Part shown: piece by piece, positions 1 through 6,882 of the stretch | Layout: each line of letters begins with the position of its first letter | Position numbering within the stretch: the stretch's first letter is position 1 | Assembly: GCA_041672385.1 (NCBI GenBank) | Contig: JBAYZQ010000120.1 | Location: 1 to 7,416 of the forward strand | DNA: 7,416 nt | Reading direction: 5' to 3' | Source: JBAYZQ01 sp041672385 | GTDB taxonomy: Bacteria; Spirochaetota; Spirochaetia; Sphaerochaetales; Sphaerochaetaceae | Translations under genes and position numbers: made by a program | Notes under the pieces: generated by a model | What the model was told of the DNA's origin: nothing | Database searches by the model: none | What the model saw: only the letters and a program-made list of their open reading frames with translations

Positions 1-108
1 ATCAGATTCTTTTAGTTCCTTTCTTTTAGAATGAAACTCTCCCCCGATATATCTTGCGGGATTGGAAACTGTTAAAATTTTGTTATCAATAAAATCATCT
101 AATACCAT
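1..108 (-). CDS. Radical SAM / B12-binding-like protein, N-terminal fragment (runs off left edge)
   Basis: An ATG at 106-108 (minus strand) opens a reading frame of 36 codons that reaches the window edge without a stop. An AGAGGA-type ribosome binding site lies about 5 nt upstream. The visible residues include the segment VSNPARYIGGE followed by FHSKRKELKESD. A V-x-x-PARYIGGE motif followed closely by a lysine-rich stretch is what I recall of the N-terminus of the TIGR03960-type radical SAM proteins, which carry a B12-binding-like domain before the radical SAM core and whose substrate is not well defined. The catalytic CxxxCxxC cluster site would lie beyond the edge and cannot be checked. The gene begins 59 nt after the rnpB 3' end and almost touches the T-tract of the intervening terminator. 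Its reality as a gene is fairly sure; the family name rests on one short motif. Confidence 0.68.
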   Translation of the reverse strand, partial: MVLDDFIDNKILTVSNPARYIGGEFHSKRKELKESD

Positions 109-121
109 ACAAATCCTCTGT

Positions 122-152
122 AAAAAAGATAGGAGAAAATTTCTTTTCTCCT
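122..152 (-). terminator. Rho-independent terminator after rnpB
   Basis: On the minus strand a perfect 9-bp stem (AGGAGAAAA pairing with TTTTCTCCT, arms 144-152 and 131-139) closes on a 4-nt loop and is followed by ATC and then six Ts (122-127). It sits 15 nt beyond the mature rnpB 3' end, so it most likely ends the dnaG-rpoD-zinc-ribbon-rnpB transcript. A further T-rich run lies between rnpB and this hairpin. On the plus strand the hairpin is followed by G and As, so it is not bidirectional. Confidence 0.85.
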
Positions 153-166
153 GAAAAAAAAATAAA

Positions 167-494
167 AGGTTTATCATAAGCCGAGTTCTGTTTATGTAAT
201 CATCTATCTAGGCTTATTGTTACCAATAAGCTCAAGCGATCTACCCGTAGGTATCAAGCGGACAACTTACCTACTATATGATCTTGCTCCGAAAGAGGTT
301 TTCAATGCGCATTTTGTTACCAAAATACCGGTAAGCTCTTACCTTACCATTTCACCCTTACTGAAATTAATCAGCGGTATACTTTCTGTTGCACTTTCTG
401 TGACCTTTCGATCCCCGGACGTTATCCGGCTTTCTGTCCTGTGGAGCCCGGACTTTCCTCTGAAAATAAATTCCAGCGATTACTTGATAAACCT
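167..494 (-). ncRNA. rnpB: RNase P RNA, bacterial type A
   Basis: Catalytic RNA of RNase P, which removes 5' leaders from precursor tRNAs. The universally conserved P4 region GAGGAAAGTCCGGGCTC is at 444-460 and its 3' partner region ACAGAACTCGGCTTAT at 176-191. P1 is a perfect helix (GGTTTATCA at 485-493 with TGATAAACC at 168-176, plus one A-U pair). P2 is GTAATC/GATTAC. P6 can form between GGAC (436-439) and GTCC (260-263), replacing the GGGC/GCCC of the E. coli RNA, which supports type A architecture. P9 has a GAAA loop; P12 and P18 have GTAA loops (P18 at 212-231). The GGU that pairs with the tRNA 3' CCA is present at 243-245. P3 is reduced to a short hairpin. The gene starts about 9 nt after the stop codon of the zinc-ribbon gene, with no clear promoter, so it is probably cut from the operon transcript. 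An open reading frame on the opposite strand here is not a gene. Confidence 0.97.
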
Positions 495-502
495 AAATTA
501 AT

Positions 503-1303
503 TTAAAAATCGGAAAATTCATCATCATCTACAAATTCAGAAAGACTTGGTTCATTTTCTTCAGTCATTTCCTCCATTGGAGTAGCTTCTTCTACGTTAA
601 CGTCTTCATAGTATAAAACTCTGCTGCAATAAGGGCAAAAAAGGATTTCATCTTCCTTCCTAACATCATTTACAAACTGTACAGGTAGAGCCATGTGACA
701 TCCTTCACATACATTCCCATGTATAGGAACAATACCAACATTTTCTTTATTACGAATAATTCTTTTAAATTTAAAGAGAAGATGTTCAGGAATATCCTTA
801 GAAAAAGATTCCTTTTGCTTGTTAACAACATCCAATTCCTCTTGAAGTAATCTTATGTTCTCATCTTTCTTTGAAGTTTCTTCTTCAACTTCTTGAGTTT
901 GAGATTTAAAAATTTCTTCTTGAATGGAAATTCTATCTTGAATTTCATCAAGACGTTTTTGTTTTTCTATAAGCAAATTTCTAGTTCTCTGCTCTTCATT
1001 TTTTGCATATTCAATATCTTTTGCTAAAGTTTCATATTCTCTGGATAAAACTATAGTTTCAACAGATTTTTCAAGATTTTCTCTTCTAATTTCAGCTTCC
1101 ATCTTGGTTTTCTTAAGTTCATTGACTTGGCCTTTTAAGTCATTTTCCTTTGCAATCAGTTCTAAATAAGTTTTATTAGTTTTAGCTAAAAGACTCTGCT
1201 TTACTTCTAAAATGTTAGGAACTTCTTTAATTTTGTCCTCAATTTCATACATTTTTGCTATAATTTTCTGCAATTTTTGTAATTTTACAAATGTATCTTT
1301 CAT
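503..1303 (-). CDS. Coiled-coil protein with C-terminal C4 zinc ribbon (zf-RING_7 / PF02591 family)
   Basis: 266 residues. About residues 5-165 are rich in E, K, Q, L and I in heptad-like patterns without proline and should form a long antiparallel coiled coil. A zinc ribbon follows, with C199-x2-C202 (in VCEGCHMALP) and C223-x2-C226 (in FCPYCSRVLYYED). The last 30 or so residues form an acidic tail ending DDDEFSDF. The layout is that of the C4 zinc-ribbon family PF02591. In Helicobacter pylori the member HP0958 (FlgZ) stabilises the sigma factor RpoN and binds flagellin mRNA; in most bacteria, including spirochaetes, the function is unknown. The start is an ATG with AGGAG 6 nt upstream, 14 nt after the rpoD stop, so the two genes are co-transcribed. 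rnpB begins 9 nt after its stop. The location suggests a link with transcription or RNA, but that is inference. Confidence 0.9.
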   Translation of the reverse strand: MKDTFVKLQKLQKIIAKMYEIEDKIKEVPNILEVKQSLLAKTNKTYLELIAKENDLKGQVNELKKTKMEAEIRRENLEKSVETIVLSREYETLAKDIEYAKNEEQRTRNLLIEKQKRLDEIQDRISIQEEIFKSQTQEVEEETSKKDENIRLLQEELDVVNKQKESFSKDIPEHLLFKFKRIIRNKENVGIVPIHGNVCEGCHMALPVQFVNDVRKEDEILFCPYCSRVLYYEDVNVEEATPMEEMTEENEPSLSEFVDDDEFSDF

Positions 1304-1317
1304 TTACTACTCCTATT

Positions 1318-3387
1318 TTATAAATAGTCTTTTACTATTTTACTACGTTTTGGATGTCTTAATCTTCTTAATGCTTTGGCTTCAATCTGTCTAATTCTTT
1401 CTCTTGTTACTTCAAAATATAATCCTACTTCTTCAAGAGTTAAGGAATAACCATCATCTAGACCAAAACGCATTTTCAATACTTCTTGTTCCCTTTTAGG
1501 AAGAGTTGCAAGAACTTCTTTAAGTTGCTCTTGCAATAAAGTAAAAGCAGTCTGCGTTGCAGGATTTTCCACATCTTTATCCTCTATAAAGTCTGCTAGT
1601 AAAGAATCTTCTTCTTCTCCAACTGGAGTTTCAAGACTAATTGGTTCTCTTGCAACATTTTTAACAGTTTTGACTTTTTGTTCAGCCCATCCCAATTTAT
1701 CTGCAATTTCTTCATCAGTTGGTTCACGACCAAGACTTTGCATTAGAATTCTACTTTCCCGAACTACTTTATTAATTTGTTCAATCATATGAACAGGAAC
1801 TCTAATAGTTCGAGCCTGATCACTGATACTACGAGTTATGGCTTGTCTAATCCACCAAGTAGCGTATGTAGAGAATTTATATCCTTTTCTGTATTCAAAT
1901 TTTTCAACAGCTTTTATTAACCCAATATTTCCCTCTTGAATTAAATCAAAGAAATGAAGTCCTCTATTGGTATACTTTTTTGCGATTGAAACAACCAAAC
2001 GAAGGTTAGCTTGAATCAAACGATCTTTTGCTTTGGTAAGCATATGCTTACCATTTTTAATTTCTCTGGCTTGATTAAGAATTTCACTACATGGTGATTC
2101 AAACATTTGTTCAATACTTTTTAAATCACGAATATTTTTTTGAAATTGTGTTACTTTTTCTTTAATTTGTTCAACAGTAAGTCCTAATCTTTCCTCTGTA
2201 CTTTGTCTTTTACCTGGAGTGACTAAATCTCTTGAAAGTTTTCTTACTTCTTTATCTGTATTAACTTCTAATAACATTTCTAACTGAGCCAAATCAGCAC
2301 GAATTCCAATAATATTACTTTCAGAAGAAGTAAAGATTTCTGAAAAACTAGTAATTTCTTCTGGTTGAAGTTCAATTTGACTTAATTTATTAAGAATTGG
2401 TTTTCTCTTTTTTAAAAGTTCTTCATTATCAATAACATTAATTCCAGAATTAATTAAATTAGTTTTATAACTTAAATATTCTTTTAATTTAGTTTGGATA
2501 TCTTTTAAAGGCTCTTTATAGTAGTTTTGAAATCTTTTTTGTTCTGTAATAATTTCCTTCAAATCTTTACTTGAAAAGTTTTCTTCTCCGCCTTCAATTT
2601 TGGTATTAAGTTTTTCAAGAATTTGATTAAAGCCATAAATCATAACCCCAGAATTATGAATCACATTTTTAATTATTAGAGCACCTTCTTCCATCTGTTT
2701 AGAAAGTTCAACTTCTTGTTGAGCAGTTAATAGATTTTCTTTTCCAATTTCTCTTAGGTAAAGCCTTATTGGATCATCACTTCCACTATCACTTTTATCT
2801 GTACCTAAAATAGTTGCAGGTTTTGATCTTCTATCGGGTTCAACTTCAACTTCGGACAATTTAACACTACGAGTGCCATCAGAATCATCATCCGTAAAAT
2901 AATTAATCTTAAAATCATCTTTATCATCTAATTCAGCGTCTTCATCAAAATCATTATCTTCATCATCATCTGAATTAGCCTTTTTAGCTTTCTTTTTTGA
3001 TTTCTTATGATCTACTTCATCTTCTTCATCATCGTCGTCTTCATCATCATCGTCGTCTTCGTCAATTTCATCATCGTCAAGAATTTCTTCACTATCATCT
3101 ATGATTGCTTCTGTAAATTTCTCAAAATTGTCATCTTCAAGCAATACTTCTTCTTCATCTTCATCTGTAAGTTCTTCCTCGGAAGGTTCCTCAACAACAC
3201 TTATGATATCAGCTTCTGCATAAACTAGTTCCTTTACAATTAAGGCATTTTTAATTTGCTCATAATCAGTTCCCAAATCAATCTTTTGGTCCAACAAGAA
3301 ATCATAAAATTCACTTGTTGATAAAGGTCCGAGATTTTCCAATAACGTTTCTACTTTTTTGTAATTTTCCGGATAAGTTCCTGTCAT
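1318..3387 (-). CDS. rpoD: RNA polymerase primary sigma factor (sigma-70, RpoD)
   Basis: Housekeeping sigma factor, 689 residues, that directs RNA polymerase to promoters. Region 1.1-like segment at 1-62; a highly acidic insert at about 65-170, interrupted by a lysine cluster (128-137, HKKSKKKAKK); region 1.2 at 203-235 (DPIRLYLREIG); a non-conserved region at 236-445; region 2 at about 452-522, with the core-binding and -10 elements (NLRLVVSIAKKY, DLIQEGNIGLIKAVEKFEY, YATWWIRQAITR); region 3 at about 530-605; region 4 with the -35-binding helix-turn-helix at 649-678 (LTLEEVGLYFEVTRERIRQIEAKALRRLRH). I chose the ATG at 3385-3387 because GAGGA lies 6 nt upstream; its A is also the last base of the dnaG TGA stop (TGATG, translational coupling). 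A TTG one codon upstream is also open but less likely. The acidic insert makes the protein longer than the roughly 610-630 residues I recall for Treponema and Borrelia RpoD. Confidence 0.98.
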   Translation of the reverse strand: MTGTYPENYKKVETLLENLGPLSTSEFYDFLLDQKIDLGTDYEQIKNALIVKELVYAEADIISVVEEPSEEELTDEDEEEVLLEDDNFEKFTEAIIDDSEEILDDDEIDEDDDDDEDDDDEEDEVDHKKSKKKAKKANSDDDEDNDFDEDAELDDKDDFKINYFTDDDSDGTRSVKLSEVEVEPDRRSKPATILGTDKSDSGSDDPIRLYLREIGKENLLTAQQEVELSKQMEEGALIIKNVIHNSGVMIYGFNQILEKLNTKIEGGEENFSSKDLKEIITEQKRFQNYYKEPLKDIQTKLKEYLSYKTNLINSGINVIDNEELLKKRKPILNKLSQIELQPEEITSFSEIFTSSESNIIGIRADLAQLEMLLEVNTDKEVRKLSRDLVTPGKRQSTEERLGLTVEQIKEKVTQFQKNIRDLKSIEQMFESPCSEILNQAREIKNGKHMLTKAKDRLIQANLRLVVSIAKKYTNRGLHFFDLIQEGNIGLIKAVEKFEYRKGYKFSTYATWWIRQAITRSISDQARTIRVPVHMIEQINKVVRESRILMQSLGREPTDEEIADKLGWAEQKVKTVKNVAREPISLETPVGEEEDSLLADFIEDKDVENPATQTAFTLLQEQLKEVLATLPKREQEVLKMRFGLDDGYSLTLEEVGLYFEVTRERIRQIEAKALRRLRHPKRSKIVKDYL

Positions 3388-5186
3388 CAATAATCCTCAT
3401 TATCAGCTTCATTTTTCAAAGCTTCATATCTTTCATCCAAGTTTTTTTTTTGTAATAAAAGCTCACTATAATTTTGAACTTCTAAACCATTTTCTTCTAT
3501 ACTATATTGAAGTAAATTTAATATACTATTTCGTTTTTTTTCAATATCCAATAACTGAATTCTTAGTATGGCATGATTTATGTCATTCCCAATGTTTTTA
3601 TCTCTAAACATCTTAATCATGAAAGAAGTCTTTACTAAGTTTCTAAGTTCATCATTTGTTATCAATTGAGAAAAAGCCTCATCCGAACTAATTTTTTTTC
3701 TAGCAGCATCTTCTAATATCGTGTATAAAGAAATTGCATAATCATCAGTTAATAAACCAATTTTTAATTTACCTTTTACCGAATCAAAGATACTTCTATT
3801 ATTAGCTAAGGTAACCATCAAATATAAATCTGGATTTAATTGAAAAGGATTTAAAATTACTTTTTGGTCATTACTATTTCGTTTGTTTATGACTCCATCA
3901 TTTCCTTTTCTGTAATCTTCTTTAATCTGCCGTTCGGATACTTCTAGTAATTCTGCTAACTTTTTTATATAGCTCTCTTTTTCAATTTCAGAACTGGTTG
4001 AATCTAAATACGGCTTAACCTCCTTAAAAATCAAAAACTTGTTTTTAGGCTGTTTTATATCATACATTCTTAATGCAGATTGTACAAGATAATCAAACCC
4101 ATTTATTGATTTAGAACAACAGTTTATCAAAGTTTCCTCGCCTTGTGTTTGAAGAATTTCCGCAACATCTTTCGCATTTTGGATTTCAATAACTGAATTC
4201 TCTAATCCCATTTGCTGACAAAGCTTCAATGTTTTTTTTGTAGCATTTTGTCCAGCTGAATCTGAATCAAAAAGCAAATCAACCTTTGTAACATACCTAA
4301 GTAATAATTTAGCTTGTTCTTTAGTAAAAGCTGTTCCCAAAGGAGCTACAGTATTGGCAAGACCTGCTTGATGCAAACTAATTACATCAAAGTTTCCTTC
4401 ACATATTTTAACTTCTTGGTCTTTTTTTAAGGAATCCAAACCTTCATAAAGCCCAAACAAAAGACTCCTTTTACTATAAATTTCTGTTTCAGGTGTATTA
4501 ATATATTTTGCTCTACTTGTTCCAGTAAGATCTCTCCCACCAAAGGCAACACAATCCCCTTGCCAGGTTCTGATAGGAAACATAATTCGATTAACAAACA
4601 AAGGATAAGTTGGATAACGAGAACTGAAAAGCCCACTTTGCTTTAACAATTCGCTACTATAATTATTTTTCTTTAAAAACCTATAAAGCCAACTTTCATC
4701 TGTAGGAGCAAAACCTAGAAGAAATTTCTCTTGAGTCTCTTTATTAATCTTTCTGGACTCTAAGTATTGTCTTGCATTTTCACCTTGTTTCGATTTCATA
4801 AGAAGAAAATGAAATGACTGTGATATTTTATTGTAAAGCTCTTGCAAACTTTCCTTTTCTTTTCTAATTATATTTTCTTGTGGAGTTTCTTGTTTAAGTT
4901 CTACTCCAGCTTTTTTTGCTAAATATCTTACTGCTTCAGGATAACTTAAATGTTCTTCTTCCATAATAAAGTCAAATATTGATCCAGATTTACCACAACC
5001 AAAACAATGATAAAATCCTTTATCTTCAACAACCGTAAAAGAAGGGGTTTTTTCATTGTGGAATGGACATAAACCCCAATATCTATTGTTTTTTTTAGCT
5101 AAAAGTACATAATCGGAAACTACATCAACAATAGATAGACGATTTTTTATTTCTTGTATAGTATTTTCTGAAAATTTTGGCATCAT
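3387..5186 (-). CDS. dnaG: DNA primase
   Basis: Synthesises RNA primers for the replication fork with the DnaB helicase. 599 residues, a normal length. The N-terminal CHC2 zinc-binding domain has C40, H43 (CPFHNEKTPSF), C61 and C64 (YHCFGCGKSGSIFDFIM). The catalytic core begins near residue 110 and includes NRIMFPI, AFGGRDL and KYINTPET. The Toprim site has E263-G (EGNFDVI, where many homologues have EGYMDVI) and the metal-binding acidic pair D307-S-D309 followed by SAG. The C-terminal 230 or so residues are poorly conserved, as expected for the helicase-binding domain. The frame has two adjacent ATG codons (5186 and 5183) and a TAA only 15 nt upstream of the first, so no longer start is possible. 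No Shine-Dalgarno sequence is visible, unlike the other genes here, and a promoter-like -10 lies 4 nt before the ATG. The stop overlaps the rpoD start by one base. Confidence 0.98.
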   Translation of the reverse strand: MMPKFSENTIQEIKNRLSIVDVVSDYVLLAKKNNRYWGLCPFHNEKTPSFTVVEDKGFYHCFGCGKSGSIFDFIMEEEHLSYPEAVRYLAKKAGVELKQETPQENIIRKEKESLQELYNKISQSFHFLLMKSKQGENARQYLESRKINKETQEKFLLGFAPTDESWLYRFLKKNNYSSELLKQSGLFSSRYPTYPLFVNRIMFPIRTWQGDCVAFGGRDLTGTSRAKYINTPETEIYSKRSLLFGLYEGLDSLKKDQEVKICEGNFDVISLHQAGLANTVAPLGTAFTKEQAKLLLRYVTKVDLLFDSDSAGQNATKKTLKLCQQMGLENSVIEIQNAKDVAEILQTQGEETLINCCSKSINGFDYLVQSALRMYDIKQPKNKFLIFKEVKPYLDSTSSEIEKESYIKKLAELLEVSERQIKEDYRKGNDGVINKRNSNDQKVILNPFQLNPDLYLMVTLANNRSIFDSVKGKLKIGLLTDDYAISLYTILEDAARKKISSDEAFSQLITNDELRNLVKTSFMIKMFRDKNIGNDINHAILRIQLLDIEKKRNSILNLLQYSIEENGLEVQNYSELLLQKKNLDERYEALKNEADNEDY

Positions 5187-5190
5187 GTAT

Positions 5191-5220
5191 AATATAATTT
5201 AAGGATAGGTAAATAGTAAA
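5191..5220 (-). promoter_or_regulatory. Possible dnaG operon promoter (leaderless arrangement)
   Basis: Minus strand: -35 TTTACT (5215-5220, 4/6 match), 18-bp spacer, -10 TATATT (5191-5196, 5/6 match). The -10 ends 4 nt before the first dnaG ATG, so transcription would start at or next to the A of one of the two ATG codons. This is the only fair match between the tRNA-Tyr terminator and dnaG, but AT-rich DNA produces such matches easily. Confidence 0.4.
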
Positions 5221-5249
5221 GCCTTTAATTCAAATTCTTAGTGTTTTTA

Positions 5250-5279
5250 TAAAAAAAATAGACCAAATTAATGGTCTAT
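5250..5279 (-). terminator. Rho-independent terminator after tRNA-Tyr
   Basis: Minus strand: ATAGACC (5273-5279) pairs perfectly with GGTCTAT (5258-5264) across an 8-nt loop and runs into a T-tract (5250-5257). It starts 6 nt beyond the mature tRNA-Tyr 3' end. It separates tRNA-Tyr from dnaG, so dnaG needs its own promoter. Confidence 0.88.
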
Positions 5280-5284
5280 CGTAA

Positions 5285-5366
5285 TGGAGAGAGAAGGATT
5301 CGAACCTTCGAAGGCGGAACCAACAGATTTACAGTCTGCCCCCTTTGGCCACTCGGGAACCTCTCC
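5285..5366 (-). tRNA. tRNA-Tyr (anticodon GUA)
   Basis: An 82-nt class II tRNA. The acceptor stem is GGAGAGG/TCTCTCC with a G-U pair at its base and discriminator A. The anticodon loop is CTGTAAA with anticodon GTA (at 5330-5332) closed by CAGA/TCTG. A long variable arm follows, then the T-arm GAAGG TTCGAAT CCTTC. The 3' CCA is not encoded (the next bases are TTACG), so it must be added by CCA nucleotidyltransferase. It has its own promoter and terminator, so it is a single-gene unit. Confidence 0.96.
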
Positions 5367-5379
5367 GTTAACTTAAACT

Positions 5380-5408
5380 AACATATACAAATTTCTTTTC
5401 TTTGTCAA
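5380..5408 (-). promoter_or_regulatory. tRNA-Tyr promoter
   Basis: Minus strand: a perfect -35 TTGACA (5403-5408) and, 17 bp on, TATGTT (5380-5385) as the -10. TATATG with a 15-bp spacer is the alternative. The start point would be about 5372-5374, giving a leader of only 6-8 nt before the mature tRNA. Confidence 0.65.
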
Positions 5409-5539
5409 TTCTCTTTTTGAAATCTTTAATAAATTTTGAAAATAATAAATAAAAGAAAGAAAAAATAAGAAAATTTTAACCTAATTAAGTTTAATTTTAA
5501 TAATTATATAATAAATTACGTATGAAATATTGTATTAAA

Positions 5540-6880
5540 TTACTTTTCACTTACAACATTCCAATTCGATTTAAAAACTAAAATTAGAAATATGGTACTT
5601 ATAATAATTCCAACAAAACCTGTAATTTTATAAGAGTTTGTAAATTTATTGGCTAAACTAAATAACCAAGGCCCCACAGCACTACTTGCTACTGCTATGG
5701 ACATTGAAAAACCACTTATTGCTCCATAATGTTTTCTTCCATATAGCTTTGGCCAAGTTACAATATTTAGCATTCCATATAGACCTCCACCAATTCCAAA
5801 AGATATAATTACCAATATTTTACCAATTGGAAATGATATTAATAAGATTGAAAATGAAGATAATATCAAAGAAAATATATACCCAATATAGATATATTTG
5901 ATTTGTATTCTATCACTAAAATAGCTACCTAAAAATCTTGAACAAACCGAAATAATAGAAATTGGAAAGAAAATCTTAACAGCTTGGTCTGCAGAAACAC
6001 CAATTTCATCAAAAATTGATACTACATGAAAAGTAAATGCAGTATTAAACAAACTCCAAAACCCTAAAGAAAACACAATTATCCAATAAAGTGGTTCTCT
6101 TTTTGCCTCAGCAACCGTTTTTTGAACTTTGGCATCCTTTACTCTATTTTTATTTTCAAGGTTTTTATTTTTCATTCCCTGTTCAACTTCAATTCCATAT
6201 TTATTTGGTTCTGCTCGATAAAATATGAGAACTAGTGGCAAAAAAATAACTAATAAAACCAATGCTATTGTAATAAGAGATTTAGTCCATCCTAATTTAT
6301 TTATCATAGAATTTAGTGGCTGCGGAGCAAAAGAGAATCCAAAAGCTGTAATTAATCCCATAATTCCAACGGCAAATCCCCTTCTTGGTCCAAACCATTT
6401 AGCTACCATACCTTTTGAAACTAAAGTTAATACCCCCTGTCCAAAAAATCGAATCCCAAAAAATCCTATTGTAATAACTGTAAACACTATAACAAAACGT
6501 GAAACATTAAAAATATTTGTCAAAAATAGAATTATTTCAGGAGAAAACCCAAAAATTAATAAAAAGAGACCTAAGAAAATTGTAGCAATGGCTGCAACTA
6601 TTCTAGCCCCATAACGATCAAAAAAGATTCCAGCATAAGATATTAGTAAACTACTTCCTAGGGTTCCAATCATATATGCTGTAGAAATTTCAACTCTAGA
6701 AATATTTAGATTACTTATGTAGTAGTCAGTAAAAACTGACACCCCCATAGTTTGACCTGGAACACTTGCTAGCACCCCAATTGAACCAATAAATAAAATA
6801 ATCCACCCATAATAAAAAGGAAAATTAGCTAAGTTGAAAAGGGCTTTATTTTTACCAATAATTTTTTGTTTTTGAAACAT
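5540..6880 (-). CDS. Major facilitator superfamily transporter (monocarboxylate/oxalate-formate-like), substrate unknown
   Basis: 446 residues with about twelve hydrophobic segments in two halves of six, split by a charged cytoplasmic loop at about 222-262 rich in K, E and N. The first membrane segment starts at YYGWIILF (about residue 23). The MFS signature between helices 2 and 3 is present as GIFFDRYGAR (84-93, with D88, R89 and R93). The stretch KWFGPRRGFAVGIMG (161-175) in the middle of the N-half resembles the monocarboxylate porter and oxalate:formate antiporter branch of the family. The substrate cannot be read from sequence. The ATG has AGGAG 5 nt upstream (6886-6890). It stands alone: its neighbours are tRNA genes, and no clear terminator follows, only AT-rich DNA. 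The upstream region carries a dyad around the promoter and a hairpin over the ribosome binding site, so expression is probably conditional. Confidence 0.9.
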   Translation of the reverse strand: MFQKQKIIGKNKALFNLANFPFYYGWIILFIGSIGVLASVPGQTMGVSVFTDYYISNLNISRVEISTAYMIGTLGSSLLISYAGIFFDRYGARIVAAIATIFLGLFLLIFGFSPEIILFLTNIFNVSRFVIVFTVITIGFFGIRFFGQGVLTLVSKGMVAKWFGPRRGFAVGIMGLITAFGFSFAPQPLNSMINKLGWTKSLITIALVLLVIFLPLVLIFYRAEPNKYGIEVEQGMKNKNLENKNRVKDAKVQKTVAEAKREPLYWIIVFSLGFWSLFNTAFTFHVVSIFDEIGVSADQAVKIFFPISIISVCSRFLGSYFSDRIQIKYIYIGYIFSLILSSFSILLISFPIGKILVIISFGIGGGLYGMLNIVTWPKLYGRKHYGAISGFSMSIAVASSAVGPWLFSLANKFTNSYKITGFVGIIISTIFLILVFKSNWNVVSEK

Positions 6881-6882
6881 GA

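Noticed and set aside
217..501. 94-residue plus-strand open frame
   Set aside because: It lies on the opposite strand of rnpB, whose conserved helices explain the sequence; the translation has no recognisable domain.
3007..3228. 73-residue plus-strand frame rich in I, F and V, resembling a membrane peptide
   Set aside because: It is the antisense image of the GAT/GAC/GAA-rich acidic tract of rpoD; the hydrophobicity is a reading-frame artefact.
3388..3390. TTG as the rpoD start
   Set aside because: The ATG immediately downstream has proper spacing from GAGGA and forms the usual TGATG stop-start overlap.
4427..4636. 69-residue minus-strand frame inside dnaG
   Set aside because: Out-of-frame shadow within the primase coding region, which is intact and well conserved across this stretch.
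5409..5539. Hidden gene, origin or terminator in the spacer after the transporter
   Set aside because: Almost entirely A/T with no GC-containing stem followed by Ts, no open frame with a ribosome binding site and no repeated boxes.
6225..6614. 129-residue plus-strand frame
   Set aside because: Antisense to the transporter, where hydrophobic codons give open antisense frames; no ribosome binding site or domain.
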